From NCBI GenBank assembly GCA_017455495.1, contig JAFTAR010000173.1:1-40003 (forward strand): a stretch of 40,003 nucleotides of DNA, read 5' to 3'. Source of the stretch: Prevotella sp. (GTDB taxonomy: Bacteria; Bacteroidota; Bacteroidia; Bacteroidales; Bacteroidaceae). The notes under the pieces were generated by a model that did no database searches, was not told the origin of the DNA, and worked only from the letters and a program-made list of their open reading frames with translations. Made by a program: the position numbers and the translations under genes. Below, one piece after another: positions 1 through 7,690 of this stretch; position 1 is the stretch's first letter; each line of letters starts with the position of its first letter.

Positions 1-623
1 CCTGGGTGGGACTGTTCAAGGAGTACCAGCAGCTGCTTGGCGTGCCTGTAGACATGAACGAGCTCTACGGCAAACTGTTCAACAAGGCCCTTGAGGGCGA
101 TGCCGACTGCGGCGGACTGATGGCCTACAACTACGTGAGCGGTGAGCCTGTTACAGGACTTGCCGAGGGCCGCCCCCTGTTCGTGCGCTCTGCCAACGAC
201 AAGTTCAACCTTGCAAACTTCATGCGTGCAAACCTATACGGTGCCATCGGCGTGCTGAAGATTGGCAACGACATTCTGTTCAAAGATGAAAAGATTCGCG
301 TGGACCGCATCACCGGACATGGCGGCTACTTCAAGACTCCCGGCGTGGGCCAGCGCATGCTCGCTGCTGCACTCAACAGCCCAATCTCAGTCATGGAGAC
401 TGCCGGCGAAGGCGGCGCCTGGGGCATTGCCCTGCTGGCTGGCTATGCCGTAAACAATCCCGACAAGCTAAGCCTTGCCGACTATCTTGAGACGGTTGTC
501 TTTGCAGGCAACACCGGCACCAGCATAGCCCCAACGGCTGAGGATGTGGCCGGATTCGAGAAGTATATTGCCAACTACAAAAAATGCCTGCCCATTGAGC
601 AGGCTGCCGTAGACAACAAGTAG
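1..623 (+). CDS. FGGY-family carbohydrate kinase, C-terminal part (5' end outside window)
   Basis: The reading frame is open from the window edge (first full codon at base 3) to a TAG at 621-623, so only about 206 C-terminal residues are visible. It resembles the second actin-like domain of FGGY sugar kinases (ribulokinase/xylulokinase type), which phosphorylate a ketose in the cytoplasm. The Gly-rich stretches GHGGYFKTPGVGQRM and ETAGEGGAWGIALLAGYA fit the nucleotide-binding and hinge part of that domain. The C-terminal Y-x-x-x-L-P-I-E-Q-A tail is common in these kinases. The converging neighbour is a FucP-type sugar permease, which fits a sugar-utilisation locus. Substrate cannot be fixed from this fragment; an L-ribulokinase/xylulokinase-like role is my best guess. 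Confidence 0.8.
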   Translation, partial: WVGLFKEYQQLLGVPVDMNELYGKLFNKALEGDADCGGLMAYNYVSGEPVTGLAEGRPLFVRSANDKFNLANFMRANLYGAIGVLKIGNDILFKDEKIRVDRITGHGGYFKTPGVGQRMLAAALNSPISVMETAGEGGAWGIALLAGYAVNNPDKLSLADYLETVVFAGNTGTSIAPTAEDVAGFEKYIANYKKCLPIEQAAVDNK

Positions 624-631
624 TAAAACTT

Positions 632-664
632 GGAGTTGAAGGAGCCAAAGGAGTTAAGGGAGTT
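632..664 (+). repeat. 9-bp tandem repeat, about 3.7 copies
   Basis: The spacer after the kinase is built of GGAGTTGAA, GGAGCCAAA, GGAGTTAAG and a partial GGAGTT. The last copies form the left arm of the terminator hairpin, so the hairpin may have arisen from the repeat. No function is known to me. Confidence 0.6.
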
Positions 665-689
665 CTTGCGTCCCCCTTAACTCCTTTTT
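647..689 (+). terminator. Rho-independent terminator of the sugar kinase
   Basis: A perfect 14-bp stem (AAAGGAGTTAAGGG at 647-660 with CCCTTAACTCCTTT at 674-687) closes a 13-nt loop and runs into a T tract (685-689). It serves the plus-strand kinase. The right arm overlaps the stop codon of the converging permease. On the minus strand there is only a short T run, so termination in that direction is doubtful. Confidence 0.75.
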
Positions 690-1864
690 GAGTGCAGTAT
701 TTTCTCGCCTGCGTATGCCAGCACCACACAGAAGCCTGCCAGAGGGATGGCAAAGGGCAGGAAGGCATTTGTGTTGTCGGCCATATAGCCCATGAGCAGG
801 AATCCGCATCCGCCTATGGGTGTCATCATGAGCAGCGAGGCGGTCTTCTTCTTGTCGGTACCTCTTACGTCGGCCAATGCCAGCGAGAAGATGGTTGGAA
901 ACATTATGGCCTCAAAGAGGTAGTTGGCTATCAGCGCCGCAAGCGACAGAGTGCCAAGGTCAAGCATTGTTAGCACCATGCAGGCCACAGTGCCCACCCC
1001 ACACCACGACAACAGCCTGACCGGCCTGATGTAGCGCATTATCCAGCTGCCGATGAACCTTCCAGCCATGAATATCACCAGAGCTAAAGACACCACCCTG
1101 GAGGCATCAAGTTTGGTCATCCACCCTGTGCCGGTGACGAAGTTCACGAAGTAGCTGTTCACGGAGATCTCGGCCACCTCGTAGCTGAGAAGGGCGGCCA
1201 GTCCGAAGAGGAACCACTTGTTGCTCACCACACTCCTCATGCTGCCCTTGTTGCCCTCGCCGTCCTGCACAATCTCAGGCAGGTTCACCTTTGTGAACAC
1301 CACCGCAATGAGCAGCACCACGATGCCCATTATGGCGTATGGCACAGCCACGTTGGCCTCTTCCCCGGTCTCGCTGCCTCCGAAGAGGAACTGCCCCACT
1401 ATGAGCGTAGCCATGAAACAGCCCATGCCGTTGAAGGTCTGTGAGAGGTTCAGTCGGCTGGAAGCCGTCTCGGGCGCTCCAAGCTCTGTGACGTAGGGGT
1501 TGGCAGCCGTCTCAAGGAATGTCAGGCCGCAACCTATCACGAACAAGGCTCCGAGGAAAGCTACGAACGACTCTGCCGGAATGAACGCCAGGCTGCCGAG
1601 GCCGAACAGCGTTAGTCCGAACACCACGCCGCGCCTGTAGCCGAAGCGGCTGATGAAGAGTCCGGCCGGTATGGCCATGAGGAAATAGCCCAGATAGGTG
1701 GTGACCTGTATCCAGGCCGAGTCGGCTATGCTCAGGTTAAGGGTGTCCTGGAAGTGCTTGTTCAGCACGTCGAGTATTGCGCGGGCAAAGCCCCAAAGGA
1801 AGAACAGCGTGGTGATGAGCACGAAGGGCACCACATACCGCTTGTCTGTCAGTTTAGCTTTCAT
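677..1864 (-). CDS. FucP-type sugar:H+ symporter (major facilitator superfamily)
   Basis: This 395-residue protein is predominantly hydrophobic with about 12 membrane helices. It begins with VVPFVLITTLFFLWGFA, the first helix characteristic of the FucP/GluP branch (L-fucose, glucose/galactose permeases). Further family marks are RFGYRRGVVFGL after helix 2 and FLETAANPYVTELG near residue 120, which is a very conserved FucP-family segment. It should import a sugar across the inner membrane with protons. It starts 27 bases after the YhcH/YiaL-family gene and is probably co-transcribed with it. Length is slightly short of typical FucP (about 410-440). The exact sugar is not readable; the gene symbol is left blank because several paralogues with different substrates exist in Bacteroidales. 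Confidence 0.85.
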   Translation of the reverse strand: MKAKLTDKRYVVPFVLITTLFFLWGFARAILDVLNKHFQDTLNLSIADSAWIQVTTYLGYFLMAIPAGLFISRFGYRRGVVFGLTLFGLGSLAFIPAESFVAFLGALFVIGCGLTFLETAANPYVTELGAPETASSRLNLSQTFNGMGCFMATLIVGQFLFGGSETGEEANVAVPYAIMGIVVLLIAVVFTKVNLPEIVQDGEGNKGSMRSVVSNKWFLFGLAALLSYEVAEISVNSYFVNFVTGTGWMTKLDASRVVSLALVIFMAGRFIGSWIMRYIRPVRLLSWCGVGTVACMVLTMLDLGTLSLAALIANYLFEAIMFPTIFSLALADVRGTDKKKTASLLMMTPIGGCGFLLMGYMADNTNAFLPFAIPLAGFCVVLAYAGEKILHSKRS

Positions 1865-1897
1865 TTCTCATTCTCTCATTTTCTCAATTTCTCACTC
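1862..1897. repeat. Short TTCTCA-type repeat between two genes
   Basis: The 27-bp gap between the exported YhcH-family gene and the permease consists of degenerate copies of TTCTCA (TTCTCATTC, TCTCATTTTC, TCAATTTC). It is one of several different short-unit repeats in the spacers of this window. Confidence 0.45.
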
Positions 1898-2524
1898 CCC
1901 GACGTAGTCCACCTTGATGACAATAACCCTTATCTCCTGGTCGTCGCCCTCCACCTCGTTTTCTATCTTGGCAATATGCCAGTCCTGCGGGAAGAAGATG
2001 AAGAACCTGCCGGGTGTGGAGTCAAGGAACATAGCCCTGCTCTGGTCGTAGTCATAGTGTATAACGTCCGGCCGCCACTCGCAGTTGGGCGTACTCGTAT
2101 CGTGGTCTATCAGGGCGAAGCGCTCCGTACCTCTCACCACCCACTGGAAGTCAATGTGCTGGTAGTGGCTCTCGCTCTGCCTGCGAGCCAGAGGTGCGTT
2201 CTTCGAGTCCTCCACGCTTGCCACGAGTGTCGTTCCCTGAATGGGATGCTTCCCCTTTGGTATTGTCAGCACATCGGTAGAGTCAAGCCAGCAGAACAGC
2301 GCGTCCCATTGCTCGCGGTTGCGCTGGTACTGCTCCTGGAAGTCAATAGCGTTCACCGTGCTGTCAGGGTCGGCCTTAGTAAAACCGTTGCGCCACAGTC
2401 CCTGCGCCATCCATTGCCTGGCCTGGCTCAGCTGTTCGCTGCTCTCTGCCTGCCGGGTATAAGTCTGCGCTGCGGCTGTCATACTAATCAGAATCCCAGC
2501 AATAAACAATATAGTCTTTCTCAT
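1892..2524 (-). CDS. YhcH/YjgK/YiaL family protein with signal peptide
   Basis: Residues 1-19 form a signal peptide (hydrophobic IAGILISMTAAAQ, likely cut after AAA-Q). The remaining about 190 residues match the YhcH/YjgK/YiaL (EbgC-like, DUF386) beta-barrel: the segment HYQHIDFQWVVRGTERF and the later FFIFFPQDWHIAKI correspond to the conserved H-x-x-x-D and F-P-x-D-x-H metal/ligand positions. Known members are cytoplasmic and act on sugars or sialic acid (anomerase or accessory roles), so the export signal is unusual relative to E. coli homologues. The sequence AQWM..GLWRNGF near residue 40 is also typical. It lies upstream of a sugar permease, which supports a role in sugar handling in the periplasm. 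A -7-like TAGATTTG lies at 2557-2550, but I see no good -33 box. Confidence 0.75.
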   Translation of the reverse strand: MRKTILFIAGILISMTAAAQTYTRQAESSEQLSQARQWMAQGLWRNGFTKADPDSTVNAIDFQEQYQRNREQWDALFCWLDSTDVLTIPKGKHPIQGTTLVASVEDSKNAPLARRQSESHYQHIDFQWVVRGTERFALIDHDTSTPNCEWRPDVIHYDYDQSRAMFLDSTPGRFFIFFPQDWHIAKIENEVEGDDQEIRVIVIKVDYVGE

Positions 2525-2561
2525 CTCTTTATTAATTATAATACCATAGCAAATCTATCTA

Positions 2562-2598
2562 CTCCCCTCTCCCTCGGAGAGGGGCTGGGGGTGAGGCT
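2562..2598. repeat. REP-like GC-rich hairpin between panB and the YhcH-family gene
   Basis: CCCCTCTCC (2564-2572) and GGAGAGGGG (2576-2584) form a perfect 9-bp stem with a 3-nt loop, followed by GCTGGGGGTGAGGCT. Hairpins of this composition are frequent intergenic repeats in many bacterial genomes. There is no T tract, so it is not a standard terminator in either direction, although it ends within 2 bases of the panB stop. Confidence 0.6.
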
Positions 2599-2599
2599 A

Positions 2600-3421
2600 T
2601 CAATAGCTTTCCTCCTCGTTGGGGAAGTCGCTGTTCTTCACATCGGTGACATACTGCCCGATGGCATCAGTCATCACCTGGTTCAGATCGGCATAGCGAC
2701 GGAGGAATCGCGGCGAGAAGCCCTGCGTCATTCCCAGCATGTCGGCAACGACGAGGATCTGACCGTCGCAGTGGCCTCCGGCTCCTATTCCTATAGTAGG
2801 CACGCTAATGGCTTCCGTCACCTGCTTGGCCAGTGCTGCCGGCACCTTCTCCAACGTTACGGCAAAGCAGCCGGCCTCGGCCAGCAGCTGGGCATCGCGC
2901 AGAAGTTTCTGTGCCTCAGCATCTTCCTTCGCCCTCACGGCGTAAGTACCGAACTTGTTTATGCTCTGCGGAGTAAGTCCGAGGTGGCCCATCACGGGTA
3001 TGCCGGCATCCAGTATGCGGCGCACGGTGGGCAGTATCTCTTCCCCACCCTCCAATTTCAGGGCGTCGCAGCCGCTTTCCTTCATTATCCTGATGGCGTT
3101 CTGCACTCCGTCGTGCTCGCCCGTCTGGTAGCTGCCGAAGGGCATGTCGCAAACCACGAGCGCCCTCTTCACCGCGTTCACCACCGAACGGGCGTGGTAA
3201 ATCATCTGGTCTACCGTTATGGGCAGCGTGGTGTGGTTGCCCACCATCACGTTCGAGGCGGAGTCGCCAATGAGTATGCCGTCTATGCCGGCCTTGTCTA
3301 CTATGCCAGCCGTGGTGAAGTCATAGCTGGTGAGCATGGAGATTTTCTCTCCCTTCTGTTTCATCTCAATGAAGCGGTGGGTTGTCACCTTCCGCTCGTC
3401 GCTTACTAAATATCCTGCCAT
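2600..3421 (-). CDS. panB: 3-methyl-2-oxobutanoate hydroxymethyltransferase
   Basis: PanB transfers a hydroxymethyl group from 5,10-methylene-THF to 3-methyl-2-oxobutanoate, the first committed step of pantothenate and CoA synthesis. The 273-residue length is normal for the family. Visible signature segments are [29 protein letters not shown] (Mg-binding Asp), [28 protein letters not shown] and [13 protein letters not shown] longer frame exists upstream, but I start at the ATG at 3421 because [14 protein letters not shown] is the usual N-terminus. The start overlaps the 3' end of the HAD gene by 16 bases, indicating translational coupling. The C-terminal DFPNEEESY tail is a little longer and more acidic than in many orthologues. 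Confidence 0.95.
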   Translation of the reverse strand: MAGYLVSDERKVTTHRFIEMKQKGEKISMLTSYDFTTAGIVDKAGIDGILIGDSASNVMVGNHTTLPITVDQMIYHARSVVNAVKRALVVCDMPFGSYQTGEHDGVQNAIRIMKESGCDALKLEGGEEILPTVRRILDAGIPVMGHLGLTPQSINKFGTYAVRAKEDAEAQKLLRDAQLLAEAGCFAVTLEKVPAALAKQVTEAISVPTIGIGAGGHCDGQILVVADMLGMTQGFSPRFLRRYADLNQVMTDAIGQYVTDVKNSDFPNEEESY

Positions 3422-4068
3422 ATAGTATAAAGTTTTTGATAGTTCATGTTTGTATAGTCTGCTGTCTGATAGTGGGACAGCTGCTCCACGGTCTCTTTTG
3501 TGTTTGTGGTGAGCAGTCCAACGACTGTCATCTCTGCCGCCATGCCGGCTTTTAGTCCGTTCACGCTGTCCTCGAACACGATGCATTGTTCAGGCTTTAG
3601 ACCAAACGCGCCGGCAGCCTTAAGGTAGCAGTCGGGATGTGGCTTGCTGTATGTGAAGTCCTCGCTGGTAAGTATTCTGTCGAACAGAGTCTTGAATTCA
3701 GGTCTCTGCCTGTACACGCTTTCCATCTTTATCAGGTTCGAGCTGGTCACCACAGCAGTCTTCATGCCGTGTGCCCTCAGGTCGCTAACGAACTGTTCGA
3801 AGCCTGCCACGTAATCAAATGTCATCTGGGCCTCAAAGCTGTTCAGCCTCTCGGTGACAGCCTCCCGCTCGCTGACAAGCGTACCATTCCAGTGTTTGTC
3901 GAATATCTGGTCCAGCGTCTGCCCTTTTATCTTCTGTTCCAAGCCTGGCTCCTCGGGGTGGTAGAGCCTGCACTGGCTGCCCCAGAACACGGTATACTGC
4001 GGCTCGGTGTCGAACACCACGCCGTCCAGGTCGAAGAGGGCAGCCTTGAGTTCAAGTTTCTCCTTCAT
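3406..4068 (-). CDS. HAD-superfamily phosphatase, beta-phosphoglucomutase-like
   Basis: This 220-residue protein has all four HAD motifs: [12 protein letters not shown] near residue 10 (nucleophile Asp and acid/base Asp); II, VVTSSN; III, the Lys of [24 protein letters not shown]. The alpha-helical cap between motifs I and II places it with the beta-phosphoglucomutase/phosphoglycolate-phosphatase type. It probably dephosphorylates or isomerises a small phosphometabolite in the cytoplasm; the substrate is unknown. I choose the ATG at 4068, ten bases after the stop of the small peptide gene; an ATG at 4092 ([12 protein letters not shown]) is possible but would overlap the peptide gene. The 3' end overlaps panB, so the two are co-transcribed. 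Confidence 0.85.
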   Translation of the reverse strand: MKEKLELKAALFDLDGVVFDTEPQYTVFWGSQCRLYHPEEPGLEQKIKGQTLDQIFDKHWNGTLVSEREAVTERLNSFEAQMTFDYVAGFEQFVSDLRAHGMKTAVVTSSNLIKMESVYRQRPEFKTLFDRILTSEDFTYSKPHPDCYLKAAGAFGLKPEQCIVFEDSVNGLKAGMAAEMTVVGLLTTNTKETVEQLSHYQTADYTNMNYQKLYTIWQDI

Positions 4069-4078
4069 CGTAGTAGGG

Positions 4079-4246
4079 CTATTCGTCGTCATCCTCCCAG
4101 TTGGAGCCACCACGCGAGGCAGCCAATGACGCATTGCCGCTTTGTGGATTGTTAGAATTCAGTCTTGCATTAGTGCCAGCGGCTAAAATATAGTTACTGC
4201 TCAATGCTACGGTAGTGGCCTTTGGCCTAACGTATATCTGTTTCAT
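4079..4246 (-). CDS. Small acidic-tailed peptide (55 aa), unknown function
   Basis: This reading frame is too short for a usual ORF cutoff. I translated it codon by codon: it starts MKQIYVRPKATT, has a central Asn/Ser/Ala-rich part with LAAGTNARLNSNN, and ends GGSNWEDDDE before TAG. There is no signal peptide, Cys or membrane segment. The start lies 6 bases after the stop of the secreted surface protein and the stop 10 bases before the HAD start, so it fits an operon exactly. A second peptide at 24095-24286 has the same plan (MKKEYKKPAVT start, WDDDDDDW near the end) and also follows a surface protein of the same architecture. That recurrence is the main reason I regard it as a real gene. Function unknown; precursor peptide, chaperone or partner of the surface protein are all possible. 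Confidence 0.7.
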   Translation of the reverse strand: MKQIYVRPKATTVALSSNYILAAGTNARLNSNNPQSGNASLAASRGGSNWEDDDE

Positions 4247-4252
4247 GCTTTT

Positions 4253-5896
4253 CTATCTTACTATGGTTTTCTTTCCGTTAATGATGTAGATGCCCCTTGT
4301 CAGGTTGCCGCTCTGTCGGCTTTGCCCCATCATATTATAAATAATGTGTTCCTGTGTATTTGCCGTTACGCTCTCTATGCCAAGTTCATTACCGCTCTCA
4401 TCAGCGGCTACTCTTACCTGATTACCGCTTGGTACAATGAAGTAAGCCCTCAGACCGTTCATCACGTTTTCCCCTCCGGCAGGTTTATATAGGTTGCCGT
4501 CTGTGCCAAGGAACAGGTTTGTACCGTCTATCTCAAGGGAATGCTCGGAGTAAGTTCCCGCAAAGCCATAGCCATCATTGTTTGGATACACAGTCAGAGG
4601 TGTGGCCTGAGTTATCGTTACTTCGGTGAACGTAGGGTCTGTCACCGGCGTGCTCACTTTAAGCAGGAAGGGCGTGCCGGCCGGTACACTCTCTGCAGTT
4701 GTAAAATTGAAGACACCATTGTCAACACTTGCCAGCGTGTTTATTACTGGGTTGGCATCGCTTCCGAACGCCTGTTCCAGCATAGTCTTGGTCACGTTGA
4801 ACGGCAGGCACAGGGTGTTCCAGTAGCCTGCACCAAGTGTGCGTTTCAGTTGCACCGTGCGCAAGCCGCTTACATTATAGGTAATAGTGTTGTCGTCAGT
4901 AGCGGTTTCTCTCAGAGTGATTGTAGGAATCTCTGTAATGAGGATGTCATCAAGGAATACGCGCGAACCTTTAAAGGTTATCTGGCTATCTTTTGTATAT
5001 CCTGTTACTACAACCTCATACTGTGTCCAAGCTCCCTTAGTTGGATAAAAAGTAGAAGTATCGAAGTTTACACCAGATGAGCCAGAAATAATTACAGAAT
5101 CTTTAAATGTTGTAGAAGTAGACCCTGCAGCCCTAAAGCGTAGCAATGCTTTTCCGGTTGGAGTTGACTTTGGCGTATCAGTGATAAAATAATTATTATT
5201 TTCTTGAATGGGCGGTACATAAATACATGCATTACCCTTTCCACATCCCTTTTGTGTTGAAGCTGTCTCAAAGTACGAAGCATAATCATTATCACTAAAA
5301 AAATAAACCGGAGCAGAAAAATCATCGGTCACTCCAACTGTTCCATCAACCTTATTGAAAGACTCATAAAACAGCATATTACCTATATTTGTCACAGTAA
5401 CCTCCTTCAAATCAAAGGCAGAGTTATCACTTGATATTTTCAACTGAGGATTAACTGCTCCATTAACTTGTAAAATACTTGAAAGACGCATATCCTTATG
5501 GGCAGGAATTTTAACTGTTGAAGGGCTAAGTACACAAGACGGATTATCACCAGCACTCAACAAAACATTCCTTGTTGTGCCATTTATGTTGCCTGTTTCC
5601 AATGTGACAAGAACATATTCACTTAGACCTTCCAATTCTGGAGTTTTAGCATATCCCGTGCTGGTTCTCCCACCCACTTGAAGGTTATTGCCTTTTATGT
5701 CAAAGCAATTGGAGAAATACCATTGCGGAAAATTTATGTCAGTCTCACTTTGTGAAAGCCAATCATATTCACCAAAGCCTTCTTCCCCAAATAGAAATTT
5801 TTGGTGAAGTACCACTTCCTGTGCCCCTGCCTTTCCGCAAACAACCGCGAGAAGCAGCAAGAGGGCTTTCATCGCGGCATTAATTCTGTTGTTCAT
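4253..5896 (-). CDS. Secreted surface protein with LPF module and C-terminal sorting-like tail
   Basis: The 547-residue product begins with a signal peptide (KALLLLLAVVCGKAGAQ, cleavage near residue 25). Residues of about 30-330 are beta-rich with two jelly-roll-like segments containing F-Y-E-S-F-N and VFLDDILITE, as in carbohydrate-binding modules. Near residue 355 there is a module beginning KRTLGAGYWNTLCLPFNVT, which I also see in the 24305-25492 protein and in weaker form in the 27031-30468 protein. The last 30 residues (IYNMMGQSRQ ... RGIYIINGKKTIV) are the short C-terminal domain seen in many Prevotella surface proteins, probably for type IX secretion or anchoring. It has its own promoter and leads the peptide-HAD-panB run. 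Its ligand is unknown. An ATG at 5872 (MKALLLLL) is an alternative start. Confidence 0.8.
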   Translation of the reverse strand: MNNRINAAMKALLLLLAVVCGKAGAQEVVLHQKFLFGEEGFGEYDWLSQSETDINFPQWYFSNCFDIKGNNLQVGGRTSTGYAKTPELEGLSEYVLVTLETGNINGTTRNVLLSAGDNPSCVLSPSTVKIPAHKDMRLSSILQVNGAVNPQLKISSDNSAFDLKEVTVTNIGNMLFYESFNKVDGTVGVTDDFSAPVYFFSDNDYASYFETASTQKGCGKGNACIYVPPIQENNNYFITDTPKSTPTGKALLRFRAAGSTSTTFKDSVIISGSSGVNFDTSTFYPTKGAWTQYEVVVTGYTKDSQITFKGSRVFLDDILITEIPTITLRETATDDNTITYNVSGLRTVQLKRTLGAGYWNTLCLPFNVTKTMLEQAFGSDANPVINTLASVDNGVFNFTTAESVPAGTPFLLKVSTPVTDPTFTEVTITQATPLTVYPNNDGYGFAGTYSEHSLEIDGTNLFLGTDGNLYKPAGGENVMNGLRAYFIVPSGNQVRVAADESGNELGIESVTANTQEHIIYNMMGQSRQSGNLTRGIYIINGKKTIVR

Positions 5897-5921
5897 AACT
5901 TTAGTTTTTGTTTTCAGCGTG

Positions 5922-5953
5922 CAAAGGTACGCCTTTTATGCGAACTAACCAAA
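5922..5953 (-). promoter_or_regulatory. Bacteroidetes-type promoter of the surface protein operon
   Basis: On the minus strand the -7 box TACCTTTG lies at 5929-5922 and the -33 box TTTG at 5953-5950, spaced by 20 bases, giving a start of transcription near 5915 and a short leader before the ATG at 5896. The -33 box sits in the loop of a 14-bp inverted repeat. Confidence 0.75.
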
Positions 5954-5977
5954 AATATCTTTAGTTAGTTCGCATAA
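5936..5977. repeat. Perfect 14-bp inverted repeat over the promoter
   Basis: TTATGCGAACTAAC (5936-5949) and GTTAGTTCGCATAA (5964-5977) are exact reverse complements around a 14-base spacer holding the -33 box of the surface protein promoter. It could be an operator for a dimeric regulator. Alternatively it is the 3' hairpin of the gene ending at 5996, but there is no T tract on the minus strand after the stem. Confidence 0.8.
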
Positions 5978-5995
5978 TTATTCGTTCATTGGCAA

Positions 5996-7573
5996 TTATG
6001 ATATAACCCAGTCAACCGGGACACGTGTTTCAGCATCGAACTGCACTCCCACTTTTACTACAGTCCGGCCGTCAGTCTGGTATGGCAGGGCGTAGTCCTT
6101 GCTGTCTATTTGCTCCAAGGCTTCCCCGGCGGTGCCGTTTACCTTCAGTTCAAAGACGTAAGTGGCATCGGGCATCCACACCACCATGTCCACCCGTCCT
6201 CCGGCACACTTCACCTGGGTTCGTACATAAAAATTCAATGTAGAGAAAATCAGGTACATCGTGTATTCATAGAAGCCTTCGGAAGTAGCTATGTCCTCTA
6301 ATTTCTTCTTAAAACCTTCCACGTAGGGTATGCTGGCAAGATAGGCCCGCATCTCGCGCATGGCCAGGTCAACGTCATGCCGCTTAAGGGCGAGCCAGAA
6401 CTTCATGGTAAAGCCAGCCTTCACACGTCCAGCCTCCAGACCCGTATAGACGGGCAGCAAGCCTTCAACGTAGCCAATACGCACTTCCTGATTGGGAATA
6501 GATAGAGTGTACGTCTCTGTCTCTTCGTCGTAGTCTTTGATGGTGAGGTAACCGCTTTGGTATAACAATGGCAGTGCAGACTCCATCGCTTCGGTAGGTT
6601 GGTCAAACTCTGAAGAGAACACTTCCATCCGGTCAAGCGACATGATGTCAGTACGGAAATGCTGCATCTGCTGGATTAGGAAGGTGGGCGTGCCACTCTC
6701 GAACCAATAGGAAGCCACCTTCCGCTGAAGGAAGGCCTTCATGAGGCTGTATGGATTGTAAACCCCTTCCGACTCTTCCGTGAAGTGGTAGCCATCATAT
6801 TGCAGCTTCAGCTTTTCATGCATCCCCTCATAGTTCAGATTGTATTTCTCAGCCAATCGCTCTATGTCTGGGCGCAGCGTTGTTGTCAGCTCTTTCTCAG
6901 TGATGCCGCATATAGCCGCAAAGGCGGGGTCAAGCGTAACATTGAGCAGGTTGTTGATGGTAGAGAAGATGCTGAGCTGTGAAAACTTCGTGATGCCGGT
7001 GATGAAGCAGAACTTTATCATTTCCTCACTATCCTTCAGCGTCTGGTAGAACTCCTGCATCACCTTGCGCATAGGTGCAAGCATCTCTTTCTCGTGAAGC
7101 ACTTCAAGTAGCGGTGCGTCATACTCGTCAAGGAGTACCACTACCTGCTTCCCAGCTTTCTTGTAAGCCCTTCTGATAATGCCAGCAAATATGCCGCCTG
7201 GTGTCTTCTCGTCAGGGTCGCTGCCATACTCTTCCTTATATGGTTTCATCAATAGTGCCAGTTTGTCGCGAAGTTCAGCAGGCGAATCTTGTCCCTTTGC
7301 AGTACTAAGAGAGAGCCGTATCACCGGATACTGCTGCCACTCTTTTTCAAGTTCCATAATCTTCAGCCCCTCGAAGAGCTGTTTCTCTCCCTTGAAATAC
7401 GATTCCAAGGTTGAGGTGAGCAGCGACTTGCCGAAACGGCGCGGGCGGCTCAGGAAAATATATTTAGCGTAATGGCTAAGCTGCCACACAAGGTCTGTCT
7501 TGTCTACATAGACGCATCTTCCTTTTATGATTTCCGAGAATGTTTGTATGCCTACCGGATATTTCCTTTCCAT
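5996..7573 (-). CDS. AAA-ATPase-like / PD-(D/E)XK nuclease-like protein
   Basis: The 525-residue protein belongs to the Bacteroidetes/Firmicutes family with an N-terminal AAA-ATPase-like domain (PF09820 type) and a C-terminal PD-(D/E)XK nuclease-like domain (PF08011, formerly DUF1703). It opens MERKYPVGIQTFSEII and VYVDKTDLVWQL, followed by the degenerate P-loop SRPRRFGKSLL near residue 42 and a Walker B-like VVVLLDEYDAPL near residue 146. Near the end, RVDMVVWMPDATYVFELKV carries the D...E-x-K nuclease triad. These genes occur in many copies per genome and their role is unknown; defence or mobile-element relations have been suggested only by analogy. It has its own promoter. The nuclease active site looks complete, so the copy appears intact. 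Confidence 0.85.
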   Translation of the reverse strand: MERKYPVGIQTFSEIIKGRCVYVDKTDLVWQLSHYAKYIFLSRPRRFGKSLLTSTLESYFKGEKQLFEGLKIMELEKEWQQYPVIRLSLSTAKGQDSPAELRDKLALLMKPYKEEYGSDPDEKTPGGIFAGIIRRAYKKAGKQVVVLLDEYDAPLLEVLHEKEMLAPMRKVMQEFYQTLKDSEEMIKFCFITGITKFSQLSIFSTINNLLNVTLDPAFAAICGITEKELTTTLRPDIERLAEKYNLNYEGMHEKLKLQYDGYHFTEESEGVYNPYSLMKAFLQRKVASYWFESGTPTFLIQQMQHFRTDIMSLDRMEVFSSEFDQPTEAMESALPLLYQSGYLTIKDYDEETETYTLSIPNQEVRIGYVEGLLPVYTGLEAGRVKAGFTMKFWLALKRHDVDLAMREMRAYLASIPYVEGFKKKLEDIATSEGFYEYTMYLIFSTLNFYVRTQVKCAGGRVDMVVWMPDATYVFELKVNGTAGEALEQIDSKDYALPYQTDGRTVVKVGVQFDAETRVPVDWVIS

Positions 7574-7605
7574 AGCTCATTATCTTTAAATTGGTGCAGA
7601 TGCAG

Positions 7606-7637
7606 CAAAATTACAATTATTATCCGAAACAGCCAAA
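7606..7637 (-). promoter_or_regulatory. Promoter of the AAA/PD-(D/E)XK gene
   Basis: Minus-strand -7 box TAATTTTG at 7613-7606 and -33 box TTTG at 7637-7634, 20 bases apart, with the ATG at 7573. Both boxes match the Bacteroidetes consensus. Confidence 0.75.
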
Positions 7638-7690
7638 CATTCACACGTTTTTTTACACCATTACGCCAGAAAAAAGCATCTAAGAAAAAC

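Noticed and set aside
2562-2598. Terminator after panB
   Set aside because: The hairpin is strong but lacks a T tract on the minus strand; treated as a REP-like repeat.
1754-3409. 551-codon open frame on the plus strand
   Set aside because: It lies antisense to the YhcH-family gene and panB, which have clear family motifs; the translated text is of low-information His/Val/Leu type with no domain.
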